A stretch of 64,000 bases of DNA from contig CM063290.1 in NCBI GenBank assembly GCA_032173965.1, positions 3,241,001 to 3,305,000 on the forward strand, in the 5' to 3' direction. Origin of the DNA: Sitta carolinensis (lineage: Eukaryota; Chordata; Aves; Passeriformes; Sittidae). Every line of letters begins with the position of its first letter. Within the stretch, counting starts at the first letter, position 1. The translations under genes were made by a program, and so were the position numbers. Under the pieces are notes generated by a model. The model was given only the letters and a program-made list of their open reading frames with translations, made no database searches and was not told the DNA's origin. Shown one piece after another: positions 13,316 through 26,000 of the stretch.

Positions 13316-16300
13316 CTTCTTTCTCCACGTTTAAATTAAAGCAGCTCCTGGAGCATTTAATGATTGTGTACTTCGCACAGCAATTGGAGTTCACTGAAGC
13401 AACCCATGTTTTTTCTCTCAGATATCTTTTTCTCAAAAGAAGCATTTGCTCCAGTTTCTAAACTATTTAAAGTAATTAATCAAAACCGAAGACGACAGGA
13501 ACAGCTTCTGTAATATCAGGTCTTTAACTTGAGATGAGGTTGATGCAAAGGGAAACTACCCAAGTGCCCATGAGTGTGTGTAAAGCCTGTAGGTGAATGG
13601 TGACCTTTTCATCTGCTAAAAGATATGAGAAGTGGGAGGAAGAAGACAGGGGAGCCGAGTTATTTTTACTGTAAATATGTCAGTTTATTGACTTGTTAAT
13701 TTCAGATTTATTCAAAAAAGCAGGAGGAGGAAACACTAATGTCTGCCAAAAACAAAGTAATTAGTGGGAGTTGAAAGATGTCTAATGACTCTTACAAGTA
13801 CTAAAGAGAAATAAACTAGTCTCTTATTAAACTGGATACGGACTTTTAAAACACTGTAGTAATTCTGTTTTATCTTTAAAACATGTGCAATTGCATATGG
13901 TAAATAAAAACCTCTTTATTCAAGTAACATTGTTTATTCACAGTAACATTACAGACAGAAGGCGGGGTTTTGATTTTTAAAAAAAAACATTAAAAAACCA
14001 AAGCTGACTCCACACTTCTAAAATAAGGGTTCGGATAACACTTGACAGAGCTGATGTTTGAGTTGAAGATGACAGAAGAGTTTTAGATTAATGCTTAATG
14101 TGCCTGCTACACCTCCTTGGTCTAGAGTGACAAACAAGATCTTGTTTCATGTGCTATGGAGCAGCTTCTCTTTTCTGTGCCAAGGGAATCTGGTTGGGAT
14201 TAGTCCAGTCGCAGGATTCATCCCCACATCTGCTCTCCTGGTTCTCTCTGTGCAGGGCAGCTGTTGGTGGAGCTCTGCAGTCTGGAGCTGGGAAGGAGAG
14301 GACAGCAGGGCCTGGCAGTCGGAAGAGGAGCAAGCCGAGGGTTAGGGGGAGCAGCCGGCCAGCAGTTGGGAATTGAACCTGGGAGATTCACAGCTGAACC
14401 CTTTCACTCAGCGCTGCTCTGCTCTGTGGTTGCTGTGATCTCATTTCCACCCTGCAGTAATGCTGATTTAAGTGTGACAGATAGGGATTATGTGTTGTCC
14501 CCTCCTGGTACTAGTGAAAGTCTGGGGGGGCTCTTTTGCCTTTGCCTCGGGTCCCTCCTCTGCAGCTGAACTGGGCCATCCCTCCTGATCCCCTGGCTGC
14601 TCTATCTGCCTCCCTCCATGCCCAGGCCTGTCCACAGGGATCTCCCTTCCACCCTCAGCTTTCCTGGCTCCTGCAGTGTGTGCTCACAAATCTCTGCTTC
14701 TTTTAACCCCCAAGGCTCCTGACTTCTGCCGCCGCTGCAGGGACGCAGAGCTGTGTTTGTGGTGCTTTGCAGTTGTAATTATTCCTGGACTCCTGTCTGT
14801 GCATGCATGGCTGCAGCTCCCCAGGTCACTGGCACCTGTGTGGCCACTGCAGGCACCAGCTCTGCTTGCCCTGAGCTGGCTGCAGGGCAGTGCCTTGGGT
14901 TAGTCCTGCCCATGTCTCTGAGGCACTGGGAATGTCCTGGTGTCACCGAACCCCACGGGGATTTTGGAGCTGTTGGAGTCTCCACTTGCTCAGAAGCTAC
15001 TTGGCATCATCTGTAGCTGACAGTACCCATCTGCTCTTCCTACCTCTGTTAAAATACTAAAGAAAGCAGAATATTAGATAAAGGGGAAGATAGCAATGAA
15101 AACAAATAGCAGGAAAAAAAAGCAAGCAGAAATATTTAATTACAGGGGCTATGGAGCAGCAGGGCATATAAGATACCCATGACAGTGAGTAAGAATCAAA
15201 TTGACTGTAAGTAGATCTATTTTGAGGGGATGATATGCATGAAGCAAAAAATGCCATTAGTAGTTTATCATATAGAAAATGTGAGGGAGGAAAATGTGCA
15301 TGCAATATTAGAATACAGTGCACTTGTGGATTTGACATAACAGATAGCAGGTCCCATATATGAAGTGACAGCAAAATATCCTTTAGCTACAAGGGGACAA
15401 GCTTTCACTCAGTCACAATGCAAACAAGTTCTTGATGTGATGGAAGCATATTTCCCAAGAAGAACACAAGGACATCTCGTATTTGGAAGGAGAGAAAAGC
15501 AGCAGAAATTCAAATTTGCATCTCAGAATTGTTACAAGGAGCTGGGTCTCACAAGGATCTTTGTTACCTTTAGTGAAAGCCCTGTGGAGATAGAGGCATG
15601 AAAATGTGTTCCACTGTTTGTCATCTCAGCATTGGTAGAGACTAATTAAATTGATTTGCACCATCCTTTCCTAATCCTTATCCATGTAACTGTCCTATCC
15701 TGGAGCTGTTACTGAATTCCTTAGGAAGTGTAGGGCTTTGGAAGGATCCCTGGAAATATTGCTGAAGCACTGAGAGAGCGAGGACAAAATTAATTTTTCA
15801 CTTTCAAAGGTTCTAGGATTATCCCAGGAGCTCAGAGAAGGTAACACCAATGGATAGGATAGTTTTAATGGAAGAAGGGGGAAAAAGCTTCCTTGTTTTT
15901 GGATCTTTCGGCAGAGGACGAGTCACTTAATCTTTACTTAACCTACGTTTCTCCAGTATAAAACAAAAGCAGACTCTTCCTACTCCTAAAAGCTCTGAAT
16001 GGCTGTGAAGCATCTGGGGTTAATTTGTTAAAGATAAAGGTCTATTTGACTGTGATTAATTCTTTTAACAACCTCAGTCTATATAACTAGCTGGGCATAT
16101 CATTCATCAGGCATGGTGATCTCTCCTGGCTCAGAGCAGCTTGGTATAGATTTTTCGAGACACTGGATCGTTCCTATTATTTACTTGAAGGATAAATTGC
16201 AACGTTTGTCATGGCATTCCCATTTTTATTTTGTAAATCTTTCCAGACCCCAATTGAAGAACACTTTGAAAGCCAATAAGTGCAGATCCCAGGTATTGTT

Positions 16301-19300
16301 GGAATTGTAAGGGTATTTTTGCAGCATCCTGATCCAAGTCACAAATAGCATCAATGGACTTGCACAACACATAAATGTTGTGTATTTCCAAGGAGGCCAT
16401 TAGAACACAGCATTCATTTGGAAAATATTTGGAACAATAACCTATCATTCACTCATAGAAAATTTCAGTGTTGAGTTGCTTTTCAGTCAAGAAAATACTT
16501 GATATCCTTTAGAAACAAGAAATTGTGCCATCACTGAAGCCTTCCGAGGTTGTGCAGAGGCAGGAAGCAGCATATTAATGTGAAATTTCCATCTTTTTCA
16601 CGCTTAAATGGAGCAGATCTAAAGTCAGTTCATTCAACAAAATGGCAATTTGGATCTATTTTACAGAGCTCACTTGAGGCAATGTGCTCTTGCTAGTTCA
16701 CTTTAAATATGGTTTCTGAGACTATGGAAGATTTTTGCATATTTCAATTACCGTTAGTTCTGTTTGCTCACATTTTACCTGGTTGACTAGAAAAATAAAG
16801 TTTTCCTGGGTATCTTCTGGCATATAGAAAATCTAGTTAATTAAGACATGCTATACTTTCTCCCCAGAGTCAAAGTATAATGTTCAGCTGGCCGACTTGC
16901 ATGAATAATCCATCACTGTGAATCATTAATTTAGAAGACAAGCTATGGTAATTGATGTCTTTATGCACGCTATGGAAATGCTTAGGGAAATTGCTTATTT
17001 TTTCCTGTTACTTCCTCTCTTTTTTTTTTTTTTTGTTTTTTTCATTTGCTTTGGAATATTTCTAAGCCTGAGTAGCGTGGATTCTGAAATGGATTCACCT
17101 GAGATTAAGGTTCCTGTGGGAATGGGATTTCTTTCTTGGGTTTGAGTAAAAATCTGGATATTTTTCGTCCAAAAAAATTGTTCAAATCGCAACACTTAAC
17201 CTTGAGCTAATCTTGTGTGCATACATTGGATGAACCACTTGAACTTTTGAAAGTTTTTGGGAAAAGCACCTGGCGTGGTGGTCTTAGTAGTGGCTTTAAT
17301 GTGGTAAAAATGCCTTTAAAAATCCCTGTCTTAATCTGGTGATGCAAACAGGGATTGCGAACTCTGCCTACTGGGTAAGTTGGTATTTAGACCTTCCTGT
17401 ATTACCCTGAGTAATGGTAATGCCAGCATGTTTTTGTTTCAAACTAAGCATATAAAAGGCTGATGATGTGTCTATTTTGTTGGGATATATATGTATTTTG
17501 TTGGAATATGGACATTTGAAGATAATTCATCGCATAATTCATAAAGCTCACCTGTATGTTACATTATCCTGTAACCATTTTGTCTCTGTGGCATGAAGAA
17601 ATTACTCATTTTGTTTCCTTTCTGGTAATCACTTTAACACATAATCAAAATATAAGGGTTTGCTACCAATTTACAGTTATTTTGTCTGCCTTTAGAACAA
17701 GGAAGAAGCAGTTGGTTGGTATTGAATGGGAGCCAACGTTTGGCATTTCAAAAGTGGGCTATCAATAACCCATATAAGACTTAAAGCATATATATATTAT
17801 GTAATAATGTCATATATTTAAAATATTATGAAGCCTTTCCATTGATGCTAATGGGATTTGGACTATAACTACATAGTACTATGATGGTTTTTATTCCATA
17901 GAGGAAACTTCCTAAATATTTCTTTTGTAGTCTGTAGCTGAAATGCAGAGTGAACCATTTCTGCACATAGATATAAAATGTAACAATTCTGAAAATGAGC
18001 AGGCAGGCTTATTTTGTGTTCTTTTTAATTCTTTTTTACCCCTGAATATTTACTTCCCGTTTAGGCATCAAACTAGAGGCTTATTTGATCTCATGTGCTT
18101 GGCTGCTCCTGTTTGTTCCCAGCTGAGCCCTGATGTGCTGCACTTTGAGAAACGCAGCCCTGAATTCTGACATTTTACACAGGAGCAAAAAGAGAACATG
18201 TTCCAAATAAATTCACATTTAAGCTGAATTCAAATAGGGTTTGCTGTTTGGGTTCAGTTTCATAAGGTAGGAGAGGTGAAATGCTGCTGATAGCTGCAGT
18301 TATTGAAAAATGGCAATCACAACTTTCATAAAGTGAGATAAGCCATGTTCATTAATGCTTTCTGTGGACATAGTCACTTGGCCCTGGGACATTAAATGCC
18401 TAAATGGGTTGTATAATTAGCTTTTCTCCACTTACAGAGCAAGCAGCTAAACACACAACATTTTCTGAGCAGCTCAAATTATTTTTGTCGTGTTAGTTCA
18501 AGCCAAGGGAAAACAATTCTAAATTTTCAGTTTTTTTAAATCAAATCAGAGCTGCACAGTGACCAGAACTGGGGTCCTGAGGAGGTTTCTATACCAGCCA
18601 TAAAACTCAAAAAACCAGGGCTGACTTCTGTGTTCCCATCCCTGACACACAACAGAGGTTGGAACTTTACTGGCCTGCTTTGGCAAAGAATTCCCAAATC
18701 ATTGAACCAGAACTGTGGCATGTAGTGGCTATGGGGAGAGACCTCCTCAGGCAACCTTGTCCAGAACTTGTGTTTGCCAGCAAAATTCTATTTAATTCTG
18801 TTCAAGTCGAGCCTGATGGTTTCTTACTCCACTTTGAAACACAGTTTGCCCCATCCACTGTGTGTACACAATCAGAACAATATTTTAATGCCTTCTTTCT
18901 TCTCCCTCCACGATTGATATCAAAGAGAGGGACGGAAATAAAACATCCCCAAACTGGCCAAGTTTGAGCTTTTAAATCCATATTAATTTCATACTTGGCT
19001 ACCTCAACTGGCATCATTGTTAGTCCAATCAAAAAATAAACACCCACCCTAAAGAATTTGTAGCCAGGCTGTGTCTTGCACAATCCTAGGGGAAAATTAT
19101 TTAGGCATGGGGAATACTCCTGGTTTTTGAAAGGCACTGCTTGAGTGCCTGCCAAATGTAAGCTTTTTTTCCCCACAGTAACCACCATGACCTCTTTGAC
19201 AGTATCATAAACCAAATAAATACACAGCAAAATCCCCAGTTTGATCAGGACATTACAAGGGAACATTTCTAGTCCGGATTTCTGGATAGAGTAATCTCAA

Positions 19301-22300
19301 CAATTCCTGGAGGGAGTGAGTGGGGAGTTGTCAGTGTCAAATAGGAGGTAAATATTTCACTCCCTGAAACAACTGAGCCAAAAGACCTCTGAAAATCTGA
19401 ACAACCTGAGGACTTTGAGGTAGTTAAGCTCTAATTTTGTAATGTCATGGTTTGACTCTTTCTATATAAGACAGGTTAAACCGAGTAGGACCTTTAAAAT
19501 GAGAACAAGGAAATGTTTGTTTAATAAGGCCCCAGTAAAGATTTTTTCCCTAATGCAAACTTGCTGAATGGGAGTGCAAAAGTGTTTGAGGTTAGGGATC
19601 AGCTGTGGCCATTCAGGCTTGTAATTACAGCTGTGATAAGTGTGTTTTCAAGTCTCACTGCACTAAAAATTTTCTTAAGCCATTATTTTACTAGGCCTTT
19701 CATTGCTCCTCCTACTACATTGTAACAATTCCTGAAAACTTCTGAATCACAGGAAAAGGAGGGTTAGTCTATTAATTTCTGGCTCTACAGAGACATAAAC
19801 TTGAGTCTTGCCCAGGCAAGTGCATGGCCATGGCTGACATCACTGATGTTCTATTTGGGAGCCACAGTAAGCACACAAATATTACAGCTGTGTGGTGAAG
19901 GCTGGACTGTTTAAAGTCAATCTTTTTAATTGGGAGGAATTAGTGTAGGGAACTTCTGGTCCATTATTAGTAGCCTTGGTTACTGTGGGCTTTGGGAGAT
20001 GGAAAATGGTGAAGATGTCTCCTGGTGGAGGCTGGATGTCTTCTGCTGTTGGCTTCCCTGTATTTTTATGGAAACAAGCACTGAGGTCTCAGCTGGTTGC
20101 TCTTTAAGTGCAGAAATTTGTGCCACTGAATGTCCCACAGGTTTGGACACTTGATCCAGTGGAGCTGCTGTCACCTCTACCCAGCACTTCACTGCTTCAA
20201 ATGACAAATCTCAGTGCTGTTCTTCCCTTCAAGGCACTATAATTCTGTATATTCTGCCGTGGATGAATTGGAACGGCGGAGAAATAAACCTAAGAGTAAC
20301 TTCAGGTGGATGATTTCATGCTCTGAAGTGGGCCAGCCTTAATTTTAGTGTCCTAGAGGTGACTGTGCTGCAGAGCCCAAGGGTGCACAGCTGATCTTCG
20401 TGTGCTGCCTCCAGGCTCAGCAGAGTCTGGGTGCACTGAGAGATGAGCTGTGCCCGTTTACACCTGGGGGTGGCTTTGGCTGCGGTGCAAGAGCTGTCCT
20501 GTGGTGACTAAGTAAAAAATGTGTGTAATTTGGGCACTGCTTCTCATCCAGCTGCACCAGCTCCAGGAGGTCTTTGTGAGGCAAGGCGTTCTGCCTGCTT
20601 CTTGCCTAATGAGTTTCCTGCTGAGACAGATTGACTGAAAATTAAAATATTTTTTCTTCTGTGACTGTATTGATGGAACTGCTTGGCACTAACTGGGTCC
20701 GAATTCCTTGCTTTGAGGTGCAACTGTCCACCTTGCCTCTTTGACAACTTAATGTAGACATGAAAATCAGATAACCCATGTAAAGCTTAAAAATTGGGAT
20801 CTTCTATATAGGCACAAGAGTTCAGGTTGACCTACTTAGTTTTGAAAGCCATGCTAATTAAAAAGATTAACCTAATTTTAAATAAGTGTGTATGTTACCC
20901 ACCAATGGAAAATATTGGACACACGTGAATCATAGCTTGTCATACAGAAACTGGGAGTAGTGTCAGTCTATCTAGAAAAAGGTAGAATTAATATTAACTT
21001 CCCAGAAGAAGACATCTGAAACTTGCTGGGAAACAGGGAATTTAGTTTGGGGAGGGGAGACAATGACATTTCTACCTTCAGTTTTCATTCTGGGTGTTGG
21101 AAGTGATTCGATTCCTTTCTTTAAGGCATTGGAGTTTTCAAATTATAAAAATCTTAAGAGAAAAAACCAAAACCAAACCACCCAACCAAGAAAAAACCCC
21201 AGCCATCCTGTGCACAGCACAGCAGGAGTGTTCCTGGAGCCTCGGGGTGGGTGTGTAGCTGGGAGCCAGCAGAGCACAGCACAAGGACTCTGCTCCTCCA
21301 GTGCTTTGTGATTGCTCTTGTTCATGGGAATTGCTGCAGCATTTACAGTCGGGTCTAATGCGATGCAAACTCCTCTGTGTGGGAGAATAAGCAAGATTAA
21401 GACAAATTCAGCTCCCTCCATGTGGTGTTTAAATGGCTCATCATGGAGTGGGTACTTGGAACAGCGTCAGTTCCCATAAACACAAACCAATGAGGCTTGA
21501 ACAGTGAGCACAGAAGGGAGCTCCAAGGCAAGATTCCACCTTCCAGGCACAGCTTGAGTGCTGGACTCTGAACTGAGCTGTTTTGTCCGTGGTGAGCCAA
21601 GAGTGATGCTTCAATAGCCACAAGCCTCCAAGGCCAGGATAAACGAAACTATCGGAACAAAAATGCGAATGTTTTATTCCCCCAGAAAATTAGGCTTGGT
21701 TTCTGTCTCTGATTGAAATAAACTATTTGGTCATTGTGTATCTTCTGTTGTGGATAAGATGCCTGAACAGCAGGAAGTAGTTTTTCCTCCCTGCCTCTCT
21801 GTTTCTAACTTTCCAGTGTATCCCTTATAGCTGCTGTTGTTCCAAATATTCTCTGAACAACTCAGAAACACATGCAGGGCACCAAGCTTCCTTCTGGTTT
21901 GCATGCCCTGCCAGCTCTCCCAGCTGGAGCAGCATGCTACTGTCCCATTTGTTGGCTTTTGGTTTTTTTTCCTTGAGTTGGTAAGTTCATGGATGCTTGC
22001 AAAGAAACAAGAGGGAGGAAGGACGTGAATGATGCTGGAGATAAAAGCATGAGGATTTTAGTGGCAGTTCTCTTCACGGTGCCATGCTGGGTGGTTCATT
22101 CCTTCTGTCTGGATCTGATTTGTCTGTGTTGGTGTCTGGAATCTTGTCTGTAATAGGGCAGATGTCCTGGTTGCTTGCTTTTTTTAGATATTTGCAGGCA
22201 TGCTCTCAAGTGCAAGCAATATAAAACCAGAGTTGTGGAGTAGTAGAAACCATGGAGATGAGAGACACAATCGAAAATATTTGCGAATATATGAAAAATA

Positions 22301-22848
22301 CCAGCAAAGTAAATAGCAATGCTAAGGCCTGAGAGGCAAGAATGGGAACTGGCCCTAGGGTAGGAGGAAAGAGGAGTTTAATTTTCTTCTCCGTGTGGAA
22401 TTCCCATGTTTCTCACTCCTTTGGGAAGATCAGTGATCAACATCCTTCAGATCAAAAAGAAATCCTTATGGAATGCCTTGTTGGAGGTTTTCCACTGTGA
22501 AAAATAGAGAGTGAAAAAAACCCTGCTACTGGCTGAATTTGGCATCGAGATTATTCTGTAGTTTTTAGGAAAAAAAAAGCCTGTACTTTGTAACAGATGT
22601 TATTCTGCTATGTTAGAGAAATATTTGAAGTGGAGAGGCTTAATGCTAATTTTTTCCCTCACTTACTGAATTTGCTGAAATGTCCTTGCTGAGTGACTCC
22701 ATTTTGCTGGTTCAGAACTGAATCCCTCTGAGCAGCTCTTCTTTCTCACCCTCTTGTCTCTGTAGACTTTGTGCTAGACCAGCTTTGGAGCCTTTTTTCA
22801 TTCTCATTTTGTGCCTCAGCCGTGGCTCTACTGGTCAGGCTGGGCACA

Positions 22849-23090
22849 CTTGCTAGGACAGCTCTCTCAGCTGGTTTACTAACACTGCTGAAGTGCTGTT
22901 TAACCTGTTCTAGACCCAGCCTGGCCCCTGGCTGTGCCAGGACAGCTCTCTCAGCTGGTTTTAAACCTGGGCTTTCCTAGACCCAGCCTGGCCCCTGGCT
23001 GTGCCAGGACAGCTCTCTCAGCTGGTTTTAAACCTGGGCTTTCCTAGACCCTGCTTGCCACTGTGCCAGGACAGCTCTTTCAGCTTATCT
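22849..23090 (+). repeat. 67-bp tandem repeat, about four copies
   Basis: The block starting GTGCCAGGACAGCTCTCTCA and ending with CCCAGCCTGGCCCCTGGCT recurs at 22934 and 23001 with a 67-bp period. A shortened copy starts at 23063, and a diverged copy with a 17-bp longer spacer lies upstream (core at 22855). The two central copies are essentially identical, which suggests recent unequal exchange. Confidence 0.9.
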
Positions 23091-26000
23091 CTGTGGCCAT
23101 GATGAATTGCTGCTGGTAATTAATCAGGGTATAACATCTACTTTGGATCCTGGGGTTAATTGTTTTGGTTTGTTTTTTTTTTCTAAAGCAATCTCTGTCT
23201 TATTACTGTACTGTAAGAAAGTAATTCTGATCTCAGAAGTGTTAACAGAAGTGAATAATAACTCTCCTGGCAAGAGGGACGTTACCTAAATGTAAATGGA
23301 GCCCCAGTGTTGATTGCAAGGCTGGAGCCAATATTATTTTGTAGGAAAACAAGCTGGTTTGTATGTCACACTTGCTTTCAGTTCATGCACTGACAGACTC
23401 CTCTTCTGAAATCCTGATGCATTTTAATTAACTTTCTTCATCATCTTGACATAGCTATACCATTGCCTGATCTCTTTCCTTCTGAAGTCCTTGTGAAGGG
23501 AGCTGGACAAGGTATGGAAGAATTAACTTCTACTTTGATCGTTTGAAATGTTTTTTTCACACAGTAGAGTTTTTCTGTTTATTCGGGGATGATTTAAAGA
23601 TTGTCATTGTGTTTTGTTAAGGATATTTGAAAACTTTTCTCAGTTTTTTAAAAGACATTGAGCAAAGTCTCCTCCAGAGATGCACAGTTTCTAGGTACTT
23701 CTCAAGCAATTTTCCTTATTCCTACGACCCTTAGTAGAGAAGGGTTCCTGTTCTGTTTTTGTTTCTCCTTAATTAGTTGTGTCTTTTAGTCCTCCTACTT
23801 TGGAAGGTTTAAAATTGGCTGTGAGAGCTTGTATAATGCCAGGCAAAGTACACAGACTAATGTAATGTATCTGAAGTAACTTTATGTATAAATAGGGAGT
23901 TGCAAGAAAAATGCTTGAAATGCTGTATTCCAAACTCACTTGCTGTAAATGCTTCCACAGGATGTATTATTAATATATTTTGGTGCTGCTGAAACTGTAA
24001 TATCATCATGCATTACAGCAATATCTGTGACATAAGTGACAGCTTTCATCACTTATAAAACTACGCTCCAGTACATGCAGGAATCTCGCCTTTAGACTCC
24101 AACTGCAGTGATTGCATCTGGCAGTTGCATATGGTGAAACTTAGCTACTGCCCTTTTAATTAAATTATAGTGGGAGCTTGCTACTGGGAGCTTGCTGATC
24201 AACTGAGTTGCATGGGAAAATAACAGAAATGGGACTTACTGTAAGTAAGGAAATTTGTGGTACGTGCAAGAGCAGGCAAGAAGTTGTTCTTGTGTCTAAA
24301 ATAACTGATTGCAGTGTTCTATCTCTGCTGCTTCTGATGGAAAGAGGCTATTACAGAATTAGATCTCACCCTTCCTTTCCCAGCTAGCCCTGAGGAGATC
24401 TGAGGGAGGAGAAAGAACACTGCTGGCTCATTTGGGTGTCTTCCCTGGGTGGTTGCACCCTGAGTGGAGTGCTGCATTGGCCTTTTCACTGGAAAGGAGA
24501 GGCATTGCAGGGGTGGAATGTGTCAGAATTGGTTTTGACCCAAGCTCCCCTCCTGTGTGTGGGCATTGTCCCTCCTCCCACAGCAGTCAGGTCAACATCT
24601 TCAGCAGCAGAGTGATGTACATGAGAGACTCCTCACTCAGAGAGCTGTGCAGGACTGGCAGCCTCACTGGGACAGAAGTGCATGGTAAAAGCCACCAAAA
24701 CCAGTCTGAGCCTAACTAAGATGCTGCTACAGAACATGCCAGGTAGAGCCCCCTGTGTTCTGCTGAAAGCAGGTCCTGTGTAGTATTTCAGTCTCAAGCC
24801 TTGAAGCTCTCCCCAGTCAGCTGTTGACTTCCTCAGATGAGCCACAGGCACACCTCCAGTTCTGAACCTTTGAGAATCCCCAAGTTCCAAAATGCTTCAC
24901 AATTTTCTCCTTCACAGAGCTTGCGGGTTTTGTGTTTTCTTATTTATAGCTCTTATTTTGTGGGGCACACTGGAGCTGTCAAAAATAAGGCACTCTGCCA
25001 AAGTATTTCTGAAAATTTGTTTCTTCTAGACAGAAGAAACAAACAGAGAAATTGCCTATGAGTTCTCCCAGTTGCAGGCCTTATAGCAGTAGATTTGGAA
25101 ACAAGACCACCTTTTTTAATTGTCTAGACATGTATTTAGATGTTCGCTTTAGGCTATTCAAATTTAAGTATTTTGGACATGGCTTCTCAGCATCTCTTTT
25201 TATTTTTTAATTAGAGCTGAGGGAATATGCTTGAGGAAGCGCAATTAAGACAACTTTGGCTTGCATAATTGCCTCAGCAGGTTAGTGACTCAGTGCCAAG
25301 CTCCATGAAAGTTTAAAAATATTTGGGATTCAATGGAAAAAATTGTCAATATGAAATTTTTTGGCGTACCATTTTCCTTTCAGGTTTTCTCAGTGTTCCT
25401 GGTGCCATGGGGTCATTTAAAAAACAGAAATAAAGAATCCTGAAGGGTATGACTTGGCTGTAGGTTGGAGAGAAAAGTTTTAGTGTGGTCTAAACACTTC
25501 CTATGGAATAACTCTTCGCTGTCTTAGTCACTCTATACTGGAGGTTTACATACCCCACTATTTCCTATATCATTATTGTGCTGCTCTCTAATGAAATTAA
25601 CCTCAAGGTTTCCTGCTCCAGAAGGCAATGACACCATAATTGACAGATGGTGATAAAATCCCTTCACTTATTAATAAATGTTTGTGCAGATTGAGATGTA
25701 GACCTCATTGCACTGAGACAAACTGATTCCAGCAAGCTCACTGGTTCCACATGTGTCTGTAGAATCTCACAAAGGTTTGGGGTGAACATTTTTCAGGGAT
25801 AAACACTTTTTGCAGCACAGAAAATGTAAGTTCATCCCCCAACATGAAGGAGCAGCCTTGCTGGCTGAATGGAGCATGTGTCACAGCAGTGCTGTGCCTG
25901 CCTGCTGCCCAAGGGGTGGAGAATTAAAGGGGTGTCACCACTTCCAGGCACTGCACCACCAATGCCCAGAGTACCTTGTAGATCCCCTCATGTGCTGCTG

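Noticed and set aside
14365..14385. tRNA B-box-like GGTTCAATTCCC on the minus strand, with a similar one near 28050
   Set aside because: Only the 12-bp core is shared; no A box at the right distance and no cloverleaf stem could be built, so neither a tRNA nor a SINE is supported.
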